From positions 302,167,122-302,231,121 of the forward strand of contig NC_053390.1 in NCBI RefSeq assembly GCF_905171765.1: a DNA stretch of 64,000 bases. Direction: 5' to 3'. Source of the stretch: Bufo bufo. Taxonomy: Eukaryota > Chordata > Amphibia > Anura > Bufonidae. Of this stretch, positions 34,153 through 44,847 are shown piece by piece. A model generated the notes under the pieces. The model was given only the letters and a program-made list of their open reading frames with translations. It ran no database searches and was not told the origin of the DNA. Position 1 is the first letter of the stretch, and each line of letters opens with the position of its first letter. The position numbers and the translations under genes were made by a program.

Positions 34153-36693
34153 TTACAAAGTCTCATATTCCACTAACTTGTGACAAAAAATAAAAACTTC
34201 TATGAACTCACTATGCCCATCACGAAATACCTTGGGGTCTCTTCTTTCCAAAATGGGGTCACTTGTGGGGTAGTTATACTGCCCTGGCATTCTAGGGGCC
34301 CTAATGTGTGGTAAGGAGTTTGAAATCAAATTCTGTAAAAAATGACCTGTGAAATCCGAAAGGTGCTCTTTGGAATATGGGCCCCTTTGCCCACCTAGGC
34401 TGCAAAAAAGTGTCACACATCTGGTATCTCTGTATTCAGGAGAAGTTGAGGAATGTGTTTTGGGGTGTCTTTTTACATATACCCATGCTGGGTGAGATAA
34501 ATATCTTGGTCAAATGCCAACTTTGTATAAAAAAATGGGAAAAGTTGTCTTTTGCCAAGATATTTCTCTCACCCAGCATGGGTATATGTAAAAAGACACC
34601 CCAAAACACATTCCCCACCTTCTCCTGAGTACGGCAATACCAGATGTGTGACACTTTTTTGCAGCCTAGGTGGGCAAAGGGGCCCATATTCCAAAGAGTA
34701 CCTTTCGGATTTCACAGGTCATTTTTTACAGAATTTGATTTCAAACTCCTTACCACACATTTGGGCCCCTAGAATGCCAGGGCAGTATAACTACCCCACA
34801 AGTGACCCCATTTTGGAAAGAAGACACCCCAAGGTATTCCGTGAGGGGCATGGCAAGTTCCTAGAATTTTTTATTTTTTGTCACAAGTTAGTGGAAAATG
34901 ATGATTTTTTTTTTTTTTTTTTTCATACAAAGTCTCATATTCCACTAACTTGTGACAAAAAATAAAAACTTCCATGAACTCACTATGCCCATCAGCGAAT
35001 ACCTTGGGGTCTCTTCTTTCCAAAATGGGGTCACTTGTGGGGTAGTTATACTGCCCTGGCATTCTAGGGGCCCAAATGTGTGGTAAGGAGTTTGAAATCA
35101 AATTCTGTAAAAAATGACCTGTGAAATCCGAAAGGTGCTCTTTGGAATATGGGCCCCTTTGCCCACCTAGGCTGCAAAAAAGTGTCACACATCTGGTATT
35201 GCCGTACTCAGGAGAAGGTGGGGAATGTGTTTTGGGGTGTCATTTTACATATACCCATGCTGGGTGAGAGAAATATCTTGGTCAAATGCCAACTTTGTAT
35301 AAAAAAATGGGAAAAGTTGTCTTTTGCCAAGATATTTCTCTCACCCAGCATGGGTATATGTAAAAAGACACCCCAAAACACATTCCCCACCTTCTCCTGA
35401 GTACGGCAATACCAGATGTGTGACACTTTTTTGCAGCCTAGGTGGGCAAAGGGGCCCATATTCCAAAGAGTACCTTTCGGATTTCACAGGTCATTTTTTA
35501 CAGAATTTGATTTCAAACTCCTTACCACACATTTGGGCCCCTAGAATGCCAGGGCAGTATAACTACCCCACAAGTGACCCCATTTTGGAAAGAAGACACC
35601 CCAAGGTATTCCGTGAGGGGCATGGCAAGTTCCTAGAATTTTTTATTTTTTGTCACAAGTTAGTGGAAAATGATGATTTTTTTTTTTATTTTTTTTTCCA
35701 TACAAAGTCTCATATTCCACTAACTTGTGACAAAAAATAAAAACTTCCATGAACTCACTATGCCCATCAGCGAATACCTTGGGGTCTCTTCTTTCCAAAA
35801 TGGGGTCACTTGTGGGGTAGTTATACTGCCCTGGCATTCTAGGGGCCCAAATGTGTGGTAAGGAGTTTGAAATCAAATTCTGTAAAAAATGACCTGTGAA
35901 ATCCGAAAGGTGCTCTTTGGAATATGGGCCCCTTTGCCCACCTAGGCTGCAAAAAAGTGTCACACATCTGGTATTGCCGTACTCAGGAGAAGGTGGGGAA
36001 TGTGTTTTGGGGTGTCATTTTACATATACCCATGCTGGGTGAGAGAAATATCTTGGTCAAATGCCAACTTTGTATAAAAAAATGGGAAAAGTTGTCTTTT
36101 GCCAAGATATTTCTCTCACCCAGCATGGGTATATGTAAAAAGACACCCCAAAACACATTCCCCACCTTCTCCTGAGTACGGCAATACCAGATGTGTGACA
36201 CTTTTTTGCAGCCTAGGTGGGCAAAGGGGCCCATATTCCAAAGAGTACCTTTCGGATTTCACAGGTCATTTTTTACAGAATTTGATTTCAAACTCCTTAC
36301 CACACATTTGGGCCCCTAGAATGCCAGGGCAGTATAACTACCCCACAAGTGACCCCATTTTGGAAAGAAGACACCCCAAGGTATTCCGTGAGGGGCATGG
36401 CAAGTTCCTAGAATTTTTTATTTTTTGTCACAAGTTAGTGGAAAATGATGATTTTTTTTTTTATTTTTTTTTTCATACAAAGTCTCATATTCCACTAACT
36501 TGTGACAAAAAATAAAAACTTCCATGAACTCACTATGCCCATCAGCGAATACCTTGGGGTCTCTTCTTTCCAAAATGGGGTCACTTGTGGGGTAGTTATA
36601 CTGCCCTGGCATTCTAGGGGCCCAAATGTGTGGTAAGGAGTTTGAAATCAAATTCTGTAAAAAATGACCTGTGAAATCCGAAAGGTGCTCTTT
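34153..36693. repeat. Tandem array of a 775-bp palindromic unit, about 3.3 copies
   Basis: The marker AAAGTCTCATATTCCACTAA recurs at about 34157, 34928, 35704 and 36479, a period of 771-775 bp. Within each unit the second half is the reverse complement of the first (for example ATATTTCTCTCACCCAGCAT against ATGCTGGGTGAGAGAAATAT), with the axis near GGGAAAAGTTGTCTTTTG. The second and third units are almost identical; the first is slightly diverged. The fourth is cut at 36693, where a different repeat begins. All open frames here, on both strands, are by-products of this symmetry. Confidence 0.95.
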
Positions 36694-37658
36694 GATCACC
36701 CCCCTATAAGGCTCCATTCAGATGTCCGTATGTGTTTTGCGGATCCGATCCATCTATCAGTGGATCCGTAAAAATCATGCGGACGTCTGAATGGAGCTTT
36801 ACAGGGGTGTGATCAATGACAGGGGGGGTAATCAATGACAGGGGGGTGATCAGGGAGTCTATATGGGGTGATCACCACAGTCATTGATCACGCCCCTGTA
36901 AGGCTTCATTCAGACGTCCGGATGCGTTTTGCAGATCCGATCCATCTATCAGTGGATCCGTAAAAATCATGCGGACGTCTGAATGGAGCTTTACAGGGGT
37001 GTGATCAATGACAGGGGGGGTAATCAATGACAGGGGGGTGATCAGGGAGTCTATATGGGGTGATCACCACAGTCATTGATCACGCCCCTGTAAGGCTTCA
37101 TTCAGACGTCCGGATGCGTTTTGCAGATCCGATCCATCTATCAGTGGATCCGTAAAAATCATGCGGACGTCTGAATGGAGCTTTACAGGGGGTTGATCAA
37201 TGACAGGGGGGTAATCAATGACAGGGGGGTGATCAGGGAGTCTATATGGGGTGATCAGGGGCTAATAAGGGGTTAATAAGTGACGGGGGGGGGGGTGTAG
37301 TGTAGTGTAGTGGTGCTTGGTGGGACTTTACTGAGCTACCTGTGTCCTCTGGTGGTCGATCCAAACAAAGGGGACCACCAGAGGACCAGGTAGCAGGTAT
37401 ATTAGACGCTGTTATCAAAACAGCGTCTAATCTACCTGTTAGGGGTTAAAAAAAAACACATCTCCAGCCTGCCAGCGAACGATCGCCGCTGGCAGGCTGG
37501 AGATCAACTCTCTTACCTTCCGTTCCTGTGAGCGCGCGCGCCTGTGTGCGCGCGTTCACAGGAAATCTCGCATCTCGCGAGATGACGCATATATGCGTGA
37601 CTCTGCGCAGGGCTGCCACCTCCGGAACGCGATCCTGCGTTAGGCGGTCCGGAGGTGG
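36694..37658. mobile_element. Terminal part of a TTAA-targeting element with 188-bp tandem repeats
   Basis: Three copies of a roughly 188-bp unit (CATTCAGACGTCCGGATGCG .. GATCCGTAAAAATCATGCGG .. GACAGGGGGGTGATCAGGGA) run from about 36700 to 37260. Next come a G-tract, an inverted pair around CCTCTGGTGGTC (37345-37390), a hairpin with GCCAGCGAACGATCGCCGCTGGC, and a terminal imperfect palindrome CCACCTCCGGAACGCG..GGTCCGGAGGTGG ending at 37658. TTAA (37659-37662) follows and the gypsy sequence resumes at once, so this is an element end at a TTAA target. Its other end is not found. It may form one element with the 775-bp array. Confidence 0.6.
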
Positions 37659-37662
37659 TTAA

Positions 37663-38779
37663 TGATTTCTGAGAAAGTGGAGCGGAATCAATAGCAAAAA
37701 CAGGAATATCCTTTCCCAAAGTGCATACCTGGAAACCATGAGTTATTGCAAATTGATTATCAATGAGATTGACAGCTGCTCCCCTATCCACAAAAATCTC
37801 ACAAAAAATGCCCTTGCTCTCTAGCGCCACCCTAGCAGGCAGGACAAAACGGGTACTACAAGCAAACGGAAAACCTTCAATTTCCGCCTCAACCCTGCCA
37901 ATAGTAACAGACGGAACATTTTTAAAAGATTTTTTCCTTTTTGTTTCTTTATTACTCCCAGAAGACTGCCTGAATCTCCTAGAGGGACAAACATTTGCCA
38001 AATGATTTATACCTCCACAACAAAAACAAACCCTCCCATGCGGGCTGAATCTTCTATTGTCAGAGGCAATCAACCCCAGCTGCATGGGCTCCTGCTCAGA
38101 AGGGGCTGACAGCGACTGAGACCCCTGCGCACAGAATGAGACCGCTGCACTGTCCCGGGACTGAGTATGACAGGAAGGAGTGATCTCTTCTCTCTCTCTA
38201 AGACGCCTGTCAATACGAACGGCCTGAGACATAGCAGAGTCCAGGGAGATAGGTCTCTCATGAAAGGCAAATGCATCTTTCAATCCCTCTGAAAGACCAT
38301 GGCAAAATTGACTTCGGAGTGCAGCATCATTCCAACCAGTATCAGCTGCCCATCTCCGAAATTCTGAGCAGACGTAGTCTAGACTCAGCCAGAGCAATAC
38401 GATCCGGATGATCATATATCTGACCCAGGGCTAAAAAGAATCCATCCACTGAACGGAGGGGCCGTGCCCCCTCCGGCAGCGAAAAGGCCCAGGACTGAGC
38501 ATTACCCCTGAGCAGCGATATAATGATCCCCACCCTCCGTTCTTCATCACCAGAGGAATGGGGAAGAAGGCGAAAATGGAGTTTGCAAGCCTCTCTAAAA
38601 CACACAAAATACTCACTACCCCCGGAGAACGTATCCGGGAGCGAGATCTTAGACTCAGAACAAACTCCATGAACGCAAGCTGAACCGGTCACTTGAAACT
38701 GAGAAAAAGTCTTACGGAGATCAGCTACCTCCAATGAAAGACCCTGGAAGCGTTCAGACAAAAGTGAAACCGGATCCAT
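37663..38779 (-). pseudogene. Ty3/gypsy gag and start of protease, truncated
   Basis: Gag packages the retrotransposon RNA. From the ATG at 38779 (MDPVSLLSERF..) the frame runs through a capsid-like region to about 38360, where a frameshift occurs (..LRISEMGS, then continuation at ..VCSEFRRWAADTGWNDAAL). It goes on through a CCHC zinc knuckle CFCCGGINHLANVC (about 38000-38040) and into a retropepsin-like segment with IFVDRGAAVNLI (about 37770-37800). The protease active site is normally D[ST]GA; here it reads DRGA, a disabling change. Coding ends abruptly at 37660 where the TTAA element is inserted. The style resembles vertebrate sushi-type (V-clade) gypsy; clade not certain. Confidence 0.8.
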
Positions 38780-38808
38780 GCTTGAGACGGGTTTTGGGCG
38801 GCTTATAA

Positions 38809-39335
38809 TGTCACGGATGGTGTACAGGAAACAAGACAATGCAATATAATCAATGACTCACTGGATCCACAACTAAGGAACAAAAGGGAGACCCCTGCAT
38901 AAGACCTGCAACTTTCCCTCACTGCTCAGCCTATGCGAACACCCCAAAGGTGGATGGGCGCATATCCACGTACCTCGGCTATCTAATACCTGAATACCCT
39001 ACAATAGTGAGGGGACACGACCACCGGCTCCCTACACTAGACATGGAGGGAGTCAGGGTCTCCTAAAATCCAGCAGACAGAAAATAACAAATAAAGGAAC
39101 AGCACTTATCTTGCAGAGGACTGAGAAATAGAAACAGCATGCGCACACACTCCAGGAAGTTGTATAAGCCGCACACTACTGCATTATGGGGAGGAACTTA
39201 AAGGGCAGCAATCAGTCCAACTGCATGACAGCTGAGATAGACTAACGAGATGAGGAACTAAACCAAAACAAAGAAATTCAAGGAGGAGGATCTGGAAAGC
39301 TCCTGTCAGAGCTTGTCAGCTGTCTGGCTGTGACA
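38809..39335 (-). mobile_element. 5' LTR of the gypsy element
   Basis: On the minus strand it starts TGTCACAGCCAGACAGCTG (39335) and ends CACCATCCGTGACA (38809), with inverted TGTCAC..GTGACA ends. It is followed at once by TTATAAGCCGCCC and then the gag start 30 bp on. The right flank is the tail of a Tc1-like element. Confidence 0.8.
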
Positions 39336-39667
39336 TGGAGCAGTTGTGCAAGGAAGAATGGGCAAAAATCCCAGTGGTAGGATGTGGCAAGCTCCTAGAG
39401 GCTTATCCAAAGTGACTTGGAGCTTTGATTGCCGCAAAAGGTGGCTCTACAAAGTATTGACTTAAGGGGGTGAATAGTTATGCACATTGACCTTTTCCTA
39501 CTTGTTGTATGCTTTACAATTAACCAATTTAAAAAAAAGTTCTAAGTTGTGGGCATGTTCTACAAATTAAATCATGCAAATCCTCAAACAATCCATGGTA
39601 ATTCCAGGTGGTAAGGCAACAAAAAAAGAACGAAGTCAAGGGGGGTGAATACTTTTGCTTAGCACTG
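39336..39667. mobile_element. Tail of a Tc1/mariner element
   Basis: It ends in CTTTTGCTTAGCACTGTA next to TA. The sequence before it (GGGGGTGAATAGTTATGCAC, AATCCATGGTAATTCCAGG, GGGGTGAATACTTTTG) matches the 3' end style of Tc1-like transposons (inverted terminus CAGTGCTAAGCAAAAGTATT). The rest is absent because the gypsy LTR abuts it. Confidence 0.65.
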
Positions 39668-40031
39668 TATACATTACAGAGTGTTGGCAAAACATACAAA
39701 AGTTATTTACGCATCTACCTGGGCATTTTTCGTCCCGGATTCTTTTTATAAACCGGGGGAGTCTGCGCTTCATGTCTGACAATATTTTTTTTATTATGGC
39801 CAGACGTCTGTGTTTGAGACCTGTTTTGCGCCAGATCTCAAATGCCAGCTCCCGCACAATCCGCTGCTTCTCAGCGTGGGACAAGGGTGCTGTCGTATCC
39901 CCGCCCCAACATCCGCTGCAAGATAAAAATGCAAGCATATAATCCCAATTTTTAACAATGGTATTGAAAATAATTTACTCAAGTAAACTGCAAAAAGTAT
40001 TTAATGCTTTTAGGTGGAATTATTATATTTA

Positions 40032-40328
40032 GGCCGCCTGCACATGGGCGTGTTTTTTTTTTTTTTTTTCACAACTACGGACCGTACAAACATGGCCTGC
40101 CATCCTGCAGAGTGGACGAGCGCACCGCGTCATTGGTTGCTATGAGGCTGGTATGATCTATACAAGTGTATTACTGTACAGTGGTGGTGGCAAGCGCACG
40201 GCGTCATAGCGAGTTAGCAACCAATGACGCCGTGCGCTTGTCCACTCTGCAGGACAGCAGTCTGTGTGTTTTTATTTTTATTTTTATGGTCCGTAGTTGT
40301 GAAAAAACACGCGTGTGTGCATGTGGCC
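40032..40328. mobile_element. PIF/Harbinger hairpin MITE, TSD TTA
   Basis: The ends GGCCGCCTGCACATGGGCGTG and, inverted, GGCCACATGCACACACGCGTG are flanked by TTA at 40029-40031 and 40329-40331. The arms are complementary through CAACTACGGACC and the CTCTGCAGAGTGGAC region. Length 297 bp, no coding frame. Confidence 0.85.
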
Positions 40329-40331
40329 TTA

Positions 40332-41229
40332 CTGTTACGGTTAGAAGATGGGATGGAATTACGACTGTATGTGAGTGGGGTCTGAGCTATCAGATATTGT
40401 CCAGCTAAGCAGAGATGTACCTGTCTAGTGAAGTGACGGTACGGTATGGGGTGTACAGCTGGTTCGCCTCCCCGTGGTGCACACTGGGTAACTCTAAATG
40501 AACCAGCAAATACTGGTGGTCAGACAAAGAAGGCTTCTCCTGAGTCCTGACCAACAAGATACAAACTATAATCTATAGACTGTGTGTGGTATTTAGTGTG
40601 CGGCATGACAATGAATGTGCATGTGAAATATATTTCTCTGCTTTCCATACAAATATGCTACTAACATACTGGGTGTGATGTCACAGCCAATCACTAATAT
40701 CTAGTGAGACCTTTATAAAATGTGAAGTTGAGTGCACTTAAGAAAAATTAGAATCCCAGAAGTTCGCACTGGCAATTTTTTTATATTTTTTTTTATAATC
40801 TTTATGCATATAAAGCGTTTGTTCAGACATGCAGGTGAAATGTAATCAAATACACTACTTTTAAAGTAATTAATTATTCCTCTTCGTCGCTGAACTTAGT
40901 TCCAACCATCAGATCCATGTCATTTCTAGTCAGTGCAAACCAGTTGCTGTAGGCCATGCCTTCCTAGCGCATGTGCTCTTGCGATTAATACTTTGCTGAA
41001 ATTTTGCATTAAAAAAAAATAATGCTTGTAGATCGCAGATTTGCTTAATACTTCTGGTATGTCAGTGTCCATTTTGTGGGACTATGTGTGCACATCTAGT
41101 AAATATTTTGTGGCTGCAAATATGACCTGGAGGTTTTTCAGGTTCGCCTGCCATTAAAATGAAATGGGACCCGCCGCGAACATTTGATCGCGTTCGCGCA
41201 CTGTCGCAGAAGATGTTCATCCATCCCTA
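40332..41229. other. 3' non-coding region of hAT B
   Basis: No open frame of note. The last 100 bp (GGAGGTTTTTCAGGTTCGCC, GACCCGCCGCGAACATTTGA) form the subterminal region next to the right terminus of element B. Confidence 0.5.
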
Positions 41230-43434
41230 CTGAGGCCTTCCGGAGCCTGATGTCGGCGGCCGTCCCTTGGTACGCAGTCCCCAGCTGCCACTATTTTCAC
41301 GGTGTGCCGTGCCCGCCTTAGACCAGCATGTGTCCCAGAACATCCCCCCCCGTGCCCTGACTAACGCAGTTACTGGGAAGGTCCACTTAACCACGGACAC
41401 ATGGACAAGTGATGGTGGTCAGGGACGCTATATTTCCCTGACCGCACACTGGGTGAATGTTGTGGAGGCCGGGAGTGAGTCGTATCCTGGGATGGCACAG
41501 GTGCTACCCACGCACAGGATTGCGGGCCATACGTCCGTCAGGGTCTCCGCCAGCAGCTATGTTACTGGCTCCAACCCCCACTTCTCCTCCGCCGCCTCCT
41601 CCTCCACTTCCACCTCCAGCAGCAGTCAGTCGCTAGCTGGAAGCAGTGTAGCACTGCAGTGGGTAAGCGTCAACAGGCCATGCTGAAGCTGATCTGCTTA
41701 GGGGACAAACAGCACACCACCGCAGAGCTGTGGCAGGGTATAAGGGACCAGACCGAGCTGTGGCTCTCCCCACTCAACCTACAACCAGGCATGGTTGTGT
41801 CTGATAATGGCTGTAACTTCGTGGTGGCTTTGGAGCTCGGCAACCTGACCCACATCCCATGCCTAGCCCACGTCTTAAACTTAGTGGTTCAGCGGTTTAT
41901 CAAAACCTACCCCAATTTGCCAGAGCTACTAGGGCACACATGTGGCATGCCTTCACATTTCCGCAAGTTGTCCACAGCTTCAGCCTGTCTGTCAATGCTG
42001 CAGCAGCGCTTGCGGCTTCCAGCTGACCAACTGTTGTGCGACGTGAGCACGCGCTGGAACTCTACGTTCTACATGTTGGCCAGGCTTTGTGAGCAGCAGA
42101 GGGCAGTTGTGGAATACCAGCTGCAACATGGTCGTCACCTTTCGGGTGAACTGCCACTATTCACAAGCGAGGAGTGGGCATTGATGTCTGACCTCTGAAG
42201 TTTTAAAAAACTTTGATGAATCCACACAGATGGTGAGTGGCGATAATGCTATTATCAGCGTAACCATCCCACTGCTGTGTCTACTCAAACGATCACTGCT
42301 CACAATTAAGGATGACGCTCTGAATGTGGCAGAAGAGGAAATGGGGGAGGACATTACACAGGATGATAGCTAGACCACCCACAATTCGTCTTATCGGACG
42401 AATTGGACCATGAAGAGGAGGAGGAGCAGGAGACAGTTGCCTCTGCTGCAGAGGGTAGCACCCATGGAACTTTAATTCCATCTGTTCAGCGTGGATGGGC
42501 AGAAGAGGAGGAGGATGAGATGGAGAGTCATCCTGATGTCGACATCAACGTCTTGCCTGTTGGTACTCTGACACACATGGCTGACTTCAGGCTGCCTTTC
42601 CCGCGTCCCTCGCGTTATACGCATTTTTAGAGAACACGGATTACTGGTTGTTCACCCTTCTCGACCCCCTACAAAGAGAACTTCTCATCTCTCATTCCTG
42701 TGGTAGAGAGGACAAGTAAAACAGTGCAATAACAGAAGGTACTTGTTCAAAGTTTGCTCCAAAATTTTCCATCTGACAACATGGCCGGCAGAGTCCGTAC
42801 TTCCTTTGGCAACCGAGGAAGGGAAACAAGGGGAACACACAGCAGTTCCAACAAAGGCAGGGCAGCACTCTTCAAGGCATGGGACACTTTCATGACACCC
42901 CGCCAGCAACCTCACCCTGAAGCGCAGCCTAGTGGTACAAGGAGGGAAAAGTTTTGGAAGATGGTGAAGGAATACATAGCAGACCGTGTCAGCATCCTAA
43001 ATGATCCCTCAGTGCTTTACAACTACTGGGTGTCCAAGCTGGACACGTGGCACGAACTTGCGCTCTACGCCTTGGAGGTGCTGGCCTGCCTTGCCGCCAC
43101 CGTTTTGTCTAAGCGTGTATTTAGTGCTGCTGGTGGCATTATAACAGATAATCGTATCCACTTGTCCACTGGCAATGCTGACAGGTTGACTCAGATAAAA
43201 ATGAACAAGGCCTGGATTGCCCCTGACGTCACAACTCCACCAGATGAGAGCTGAGCTGATGATAGATTGAAATTGCCTTTATGTCCATCATTTATAATGT
43301 ACTCAATCTACTGTAGTGTATTCCCATTCACCTTTTACAAAAAAAAGTATATGGTTGAATCTTGTTTTCTCCTCCTCCTCTTCCTCATCCAGAATGTATA
43401 TATTCCCTCCACTCAAATATTTTTTTTTTTTTTA

Positions 43435-43600
43435 GGGTCAGCTCCCCAGCAGGCACTCGCATATAATGTTTTAGAGGGTCAGCTTAGCAGCAGGCCCTCG
43501 CCCCTCATGTTTTGGGTGGTCAGATCAGCAGGCCCTTGCTCCAAATGTTTTTGAGGGTCACCAGCAGGCCATCAATCATAATTTTTCAAGGGTGTGTATG
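43435..43600. repeat. Imperfect tandem units in the 3' region of hAT A
   Basis: About three units of 50-60 bp with AGGGTCAGCT..AGCAGGCMCTCG and ATGTTTT. They lie between the transposase stop and the right terminus, where hAT elements often carry subterminal transposase-binding repeats. That role is inferred only. Confidence 0.6.
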
Positions 43601-44423
43601 ATGCCCTCCTTTATGTGTAATAAAGGGTGCATTGTAGTGCCGGTTCCTTGTAATTTTTGGCAGCCCTTTCACTTAGTGCATAGGCTTTATGAGTGTAGGA
43701 GTCCCACTACCTGAACAATTGTACCTCAATGTGAATGAGGCCCTCCTTTATGTGATATACAGGCTGTTTCGGGGTGCCTCTTGCTTGTAATTTTTGCAGC
43801 ACTTGCACTTTAGCAGCAACCTAGGAGTCCAAGATGCATCCAGACATCGTCCCCATGCTGTTCCCGATCCATTTCAGTGGTGTTTGTCACTTTCTTACTT
43901 TTTCCAATGGACCAAGCACCTTCCCCTCTTCAGAGCAGGGGGTGCCTGGTTGTCTCCCCTTGACTTCCATTATACTCGGGTGCTGGATCGAGCACACGAA
44001 TATAGCAATGTATTCGGGCTGAACACCTGAATACTTTGGTGCTCGATTATCAGTAATATTTACCCCTTTTCTCCCGTGCCGCTTTCCATGTACTGCTCCA
44101 GTCCAAATACTGCTGTATGTTTTCTTGGCTGCATTGCACACAGGTCACTCATCACTGCAGCCAATCTATGACCACGGCAGTGTTGTCCCATGTACTACTT
44201 ATTGACTTGGCAGCTTGGGGACATGTTACTGCTGAGACCAGTGGCCAGCATTGGCTGCAGAAGCACAAGTGACCCTGTCTATGCGGAAGTTGACATATTG
44301 AGACTGGAGGTTCAGTGAAGACATCTCAGGATCCAGTGATCCGGAGCAGGCAAGTATGGATTGGGGTGGTGTATTATCAACTCAGGAATGTATGGTATAA
44401 GGTGTAGATCTCAGAGGTGGGGC

Positions 44424-44847
44424 CAGGGCCGGCGCTACCATAAGGCAGACCAAGCGGCTGCCTTAGGGCGCGCCCTGCGCAGGGCGGAAGAATGAATGCT
44501 TTATTTATTTATTTTTTTGCACTTGACTTACTTGAACCTGCCGCGCCCGCCCTGCGTGTGCCAGCCGGCGGCCGTGGCGCTCGTCTAGTCTAGTCAGGGA
44601 CTCAGGAGTCAGGGCAACAGATAATACCACCCACCCGCCCGCCCCCCTCCCCAGCCTGCGGTGTGCGGCTGTGCTGTGTCTGTGTGCCGGGCCGCCCGGC
44701 CGTCGTAGTCAGGGCAACAGTTACATAGCTAGGCAGAGATAGATGATCATAGATGATAGCTAGATTCATTCATTGGCTCAGGCAGCGCGCCGCTCTGGCT
44801 GCCACAAGTGACAAGTCACCTGCACAGGGGGGGCGTGAGTAGACACA
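44424..44847. other. Candidate hAT left end and GC-rich sequence
   Basis: CAGGGCCGGCGCTACCATAA at 44424 looks like a hAT terminus (CAGGG..) and GGGCGCGCCCTGCGCAGGGC follows. No matching right end with a duplicated GGTGGGGC was found. The stretch is GC-rich with no coding signal. Confidence 0.35.

Larger units (their letters stand above)
29698..39915 (-). pseudogene. Exons of a PIF/Harbinger-type accessory (Myb/SANT-like) gene
   Basis: Three minus-strand blocks have splice-like borders. Block 39915-39719 follows TTATCTTGCAG, ends before GTAGAT and encodes PLSHAEKQRIVRELAFEIWR and DMKRRLPRFIKRIRDEKCP. Block 30699-30519 follows GATTACAG, ends before GTAAAT and encodes an acidic linker REEEEEGPSQPIETPLP and DSEEEEAITSPRQE. 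Block 29855-29698 follows CCCAACAG and encodes ALKAKVAKMQKEHREDMRAI, an amphipathic helix, then a stop. The last two join in phase; the first two do not, so an exon is missing or the site is damaged. Harbinger elements carry a second, Myb-like DNA-binding gene of this type; the assignment rests on motif resemblance. Inserts occupy the 9-kb intron. No matching Harbinger transposase was found. Confidence 0.55.
24059..41229 (+). mobile_element. hAT element B inserted in hAT A transposase, TSD CTGAGGCC
   Basis: The ends TAGAGATGG (24059) and, inverted, TAGGGATGG (ending 41229), each followed within 60 bp by a TTCGCGGC-type block, are flanked by a perfect 8-bp duplication CTGAGGCC at 24051-24058 and 41230-41237. 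The TAGGGATG end resembles the Ac-type hAT terminus. Subterminal direct repeats at about 24540-24660 and 24715-24815 (CTGGTGTRATATACCAG, GTGTTATATACC) lie before the coding region. Most of the 17 kb is nested material. Confidence 0.85.
23098..43254 (+). pseudogene. hAT A transposase (BED finger plus RNase H-like), split by element B
   Basis: hAT transposase cuts and rejoins the element ends. The N-terminal part lies at 23098-24050: an acidic leader, SSVWRFFEE, then a BED zinc finger with CNLC (from 23645) and RHMASKH, with a frameshift just before the finger. Coding stops at the B insertion. The C-terminal part is at 41238-43254: TTDTWTS (first acidic motif), MVVSDNGCNF..HIPCLAHVLNLVVQ (second), CDVSTRWNST, an acidic EEEEEQE segment, and the dimerisation domain YWVSKLDTW..VLSKRVFSAAG..NRIHL (about 43020-43180). 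Removing B and one 8-bp copy joins ..RLVNTEAFRSLMSAA.. in frame. Further stops and shifts (about 41690 and 42198-42400) make it dead. Confidence 0.9.
21879..44055 (+). mobile_element. hAT element A, 22 kb with nested inserts, TSD ATATTTAC
   Basis: The ends TAGTGATAAGCGAGCA (21879) and, inverted, TACTGATAATCGAGCA (ending 44055) match at 14 of 16 positions. They are flanked by a perfect 8-bp duplication ATATTTAC at 21871-21878 and 44056-44063. Removing element B (17 kb) leaves about 5 kb, a normal autonomous hAT size. The 5' region has two diverged copies of a segment with AAAGCTTYTCAAAGACCC and CCTTTTWAGGACTACT (about 22610-22670 and 22785-22845). The 3' region has tandem units at 43435-43600. 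Confidence 0.9.

Noticed and set aside
34153..36717. Repeated open frames of 83-138 codons on both strands
   Set aside because: They arise from the palindromic 775-bp satellite: the same frames appear in every unit and on opposite strands, with no domain and no codon-like conservation.
37340..37395. Terminator-like inverted repeat around CCTCTGGTGGTC
   Set aside because: It is one of several hairpins inside the TTAA element and has no relation to a transcription unit.
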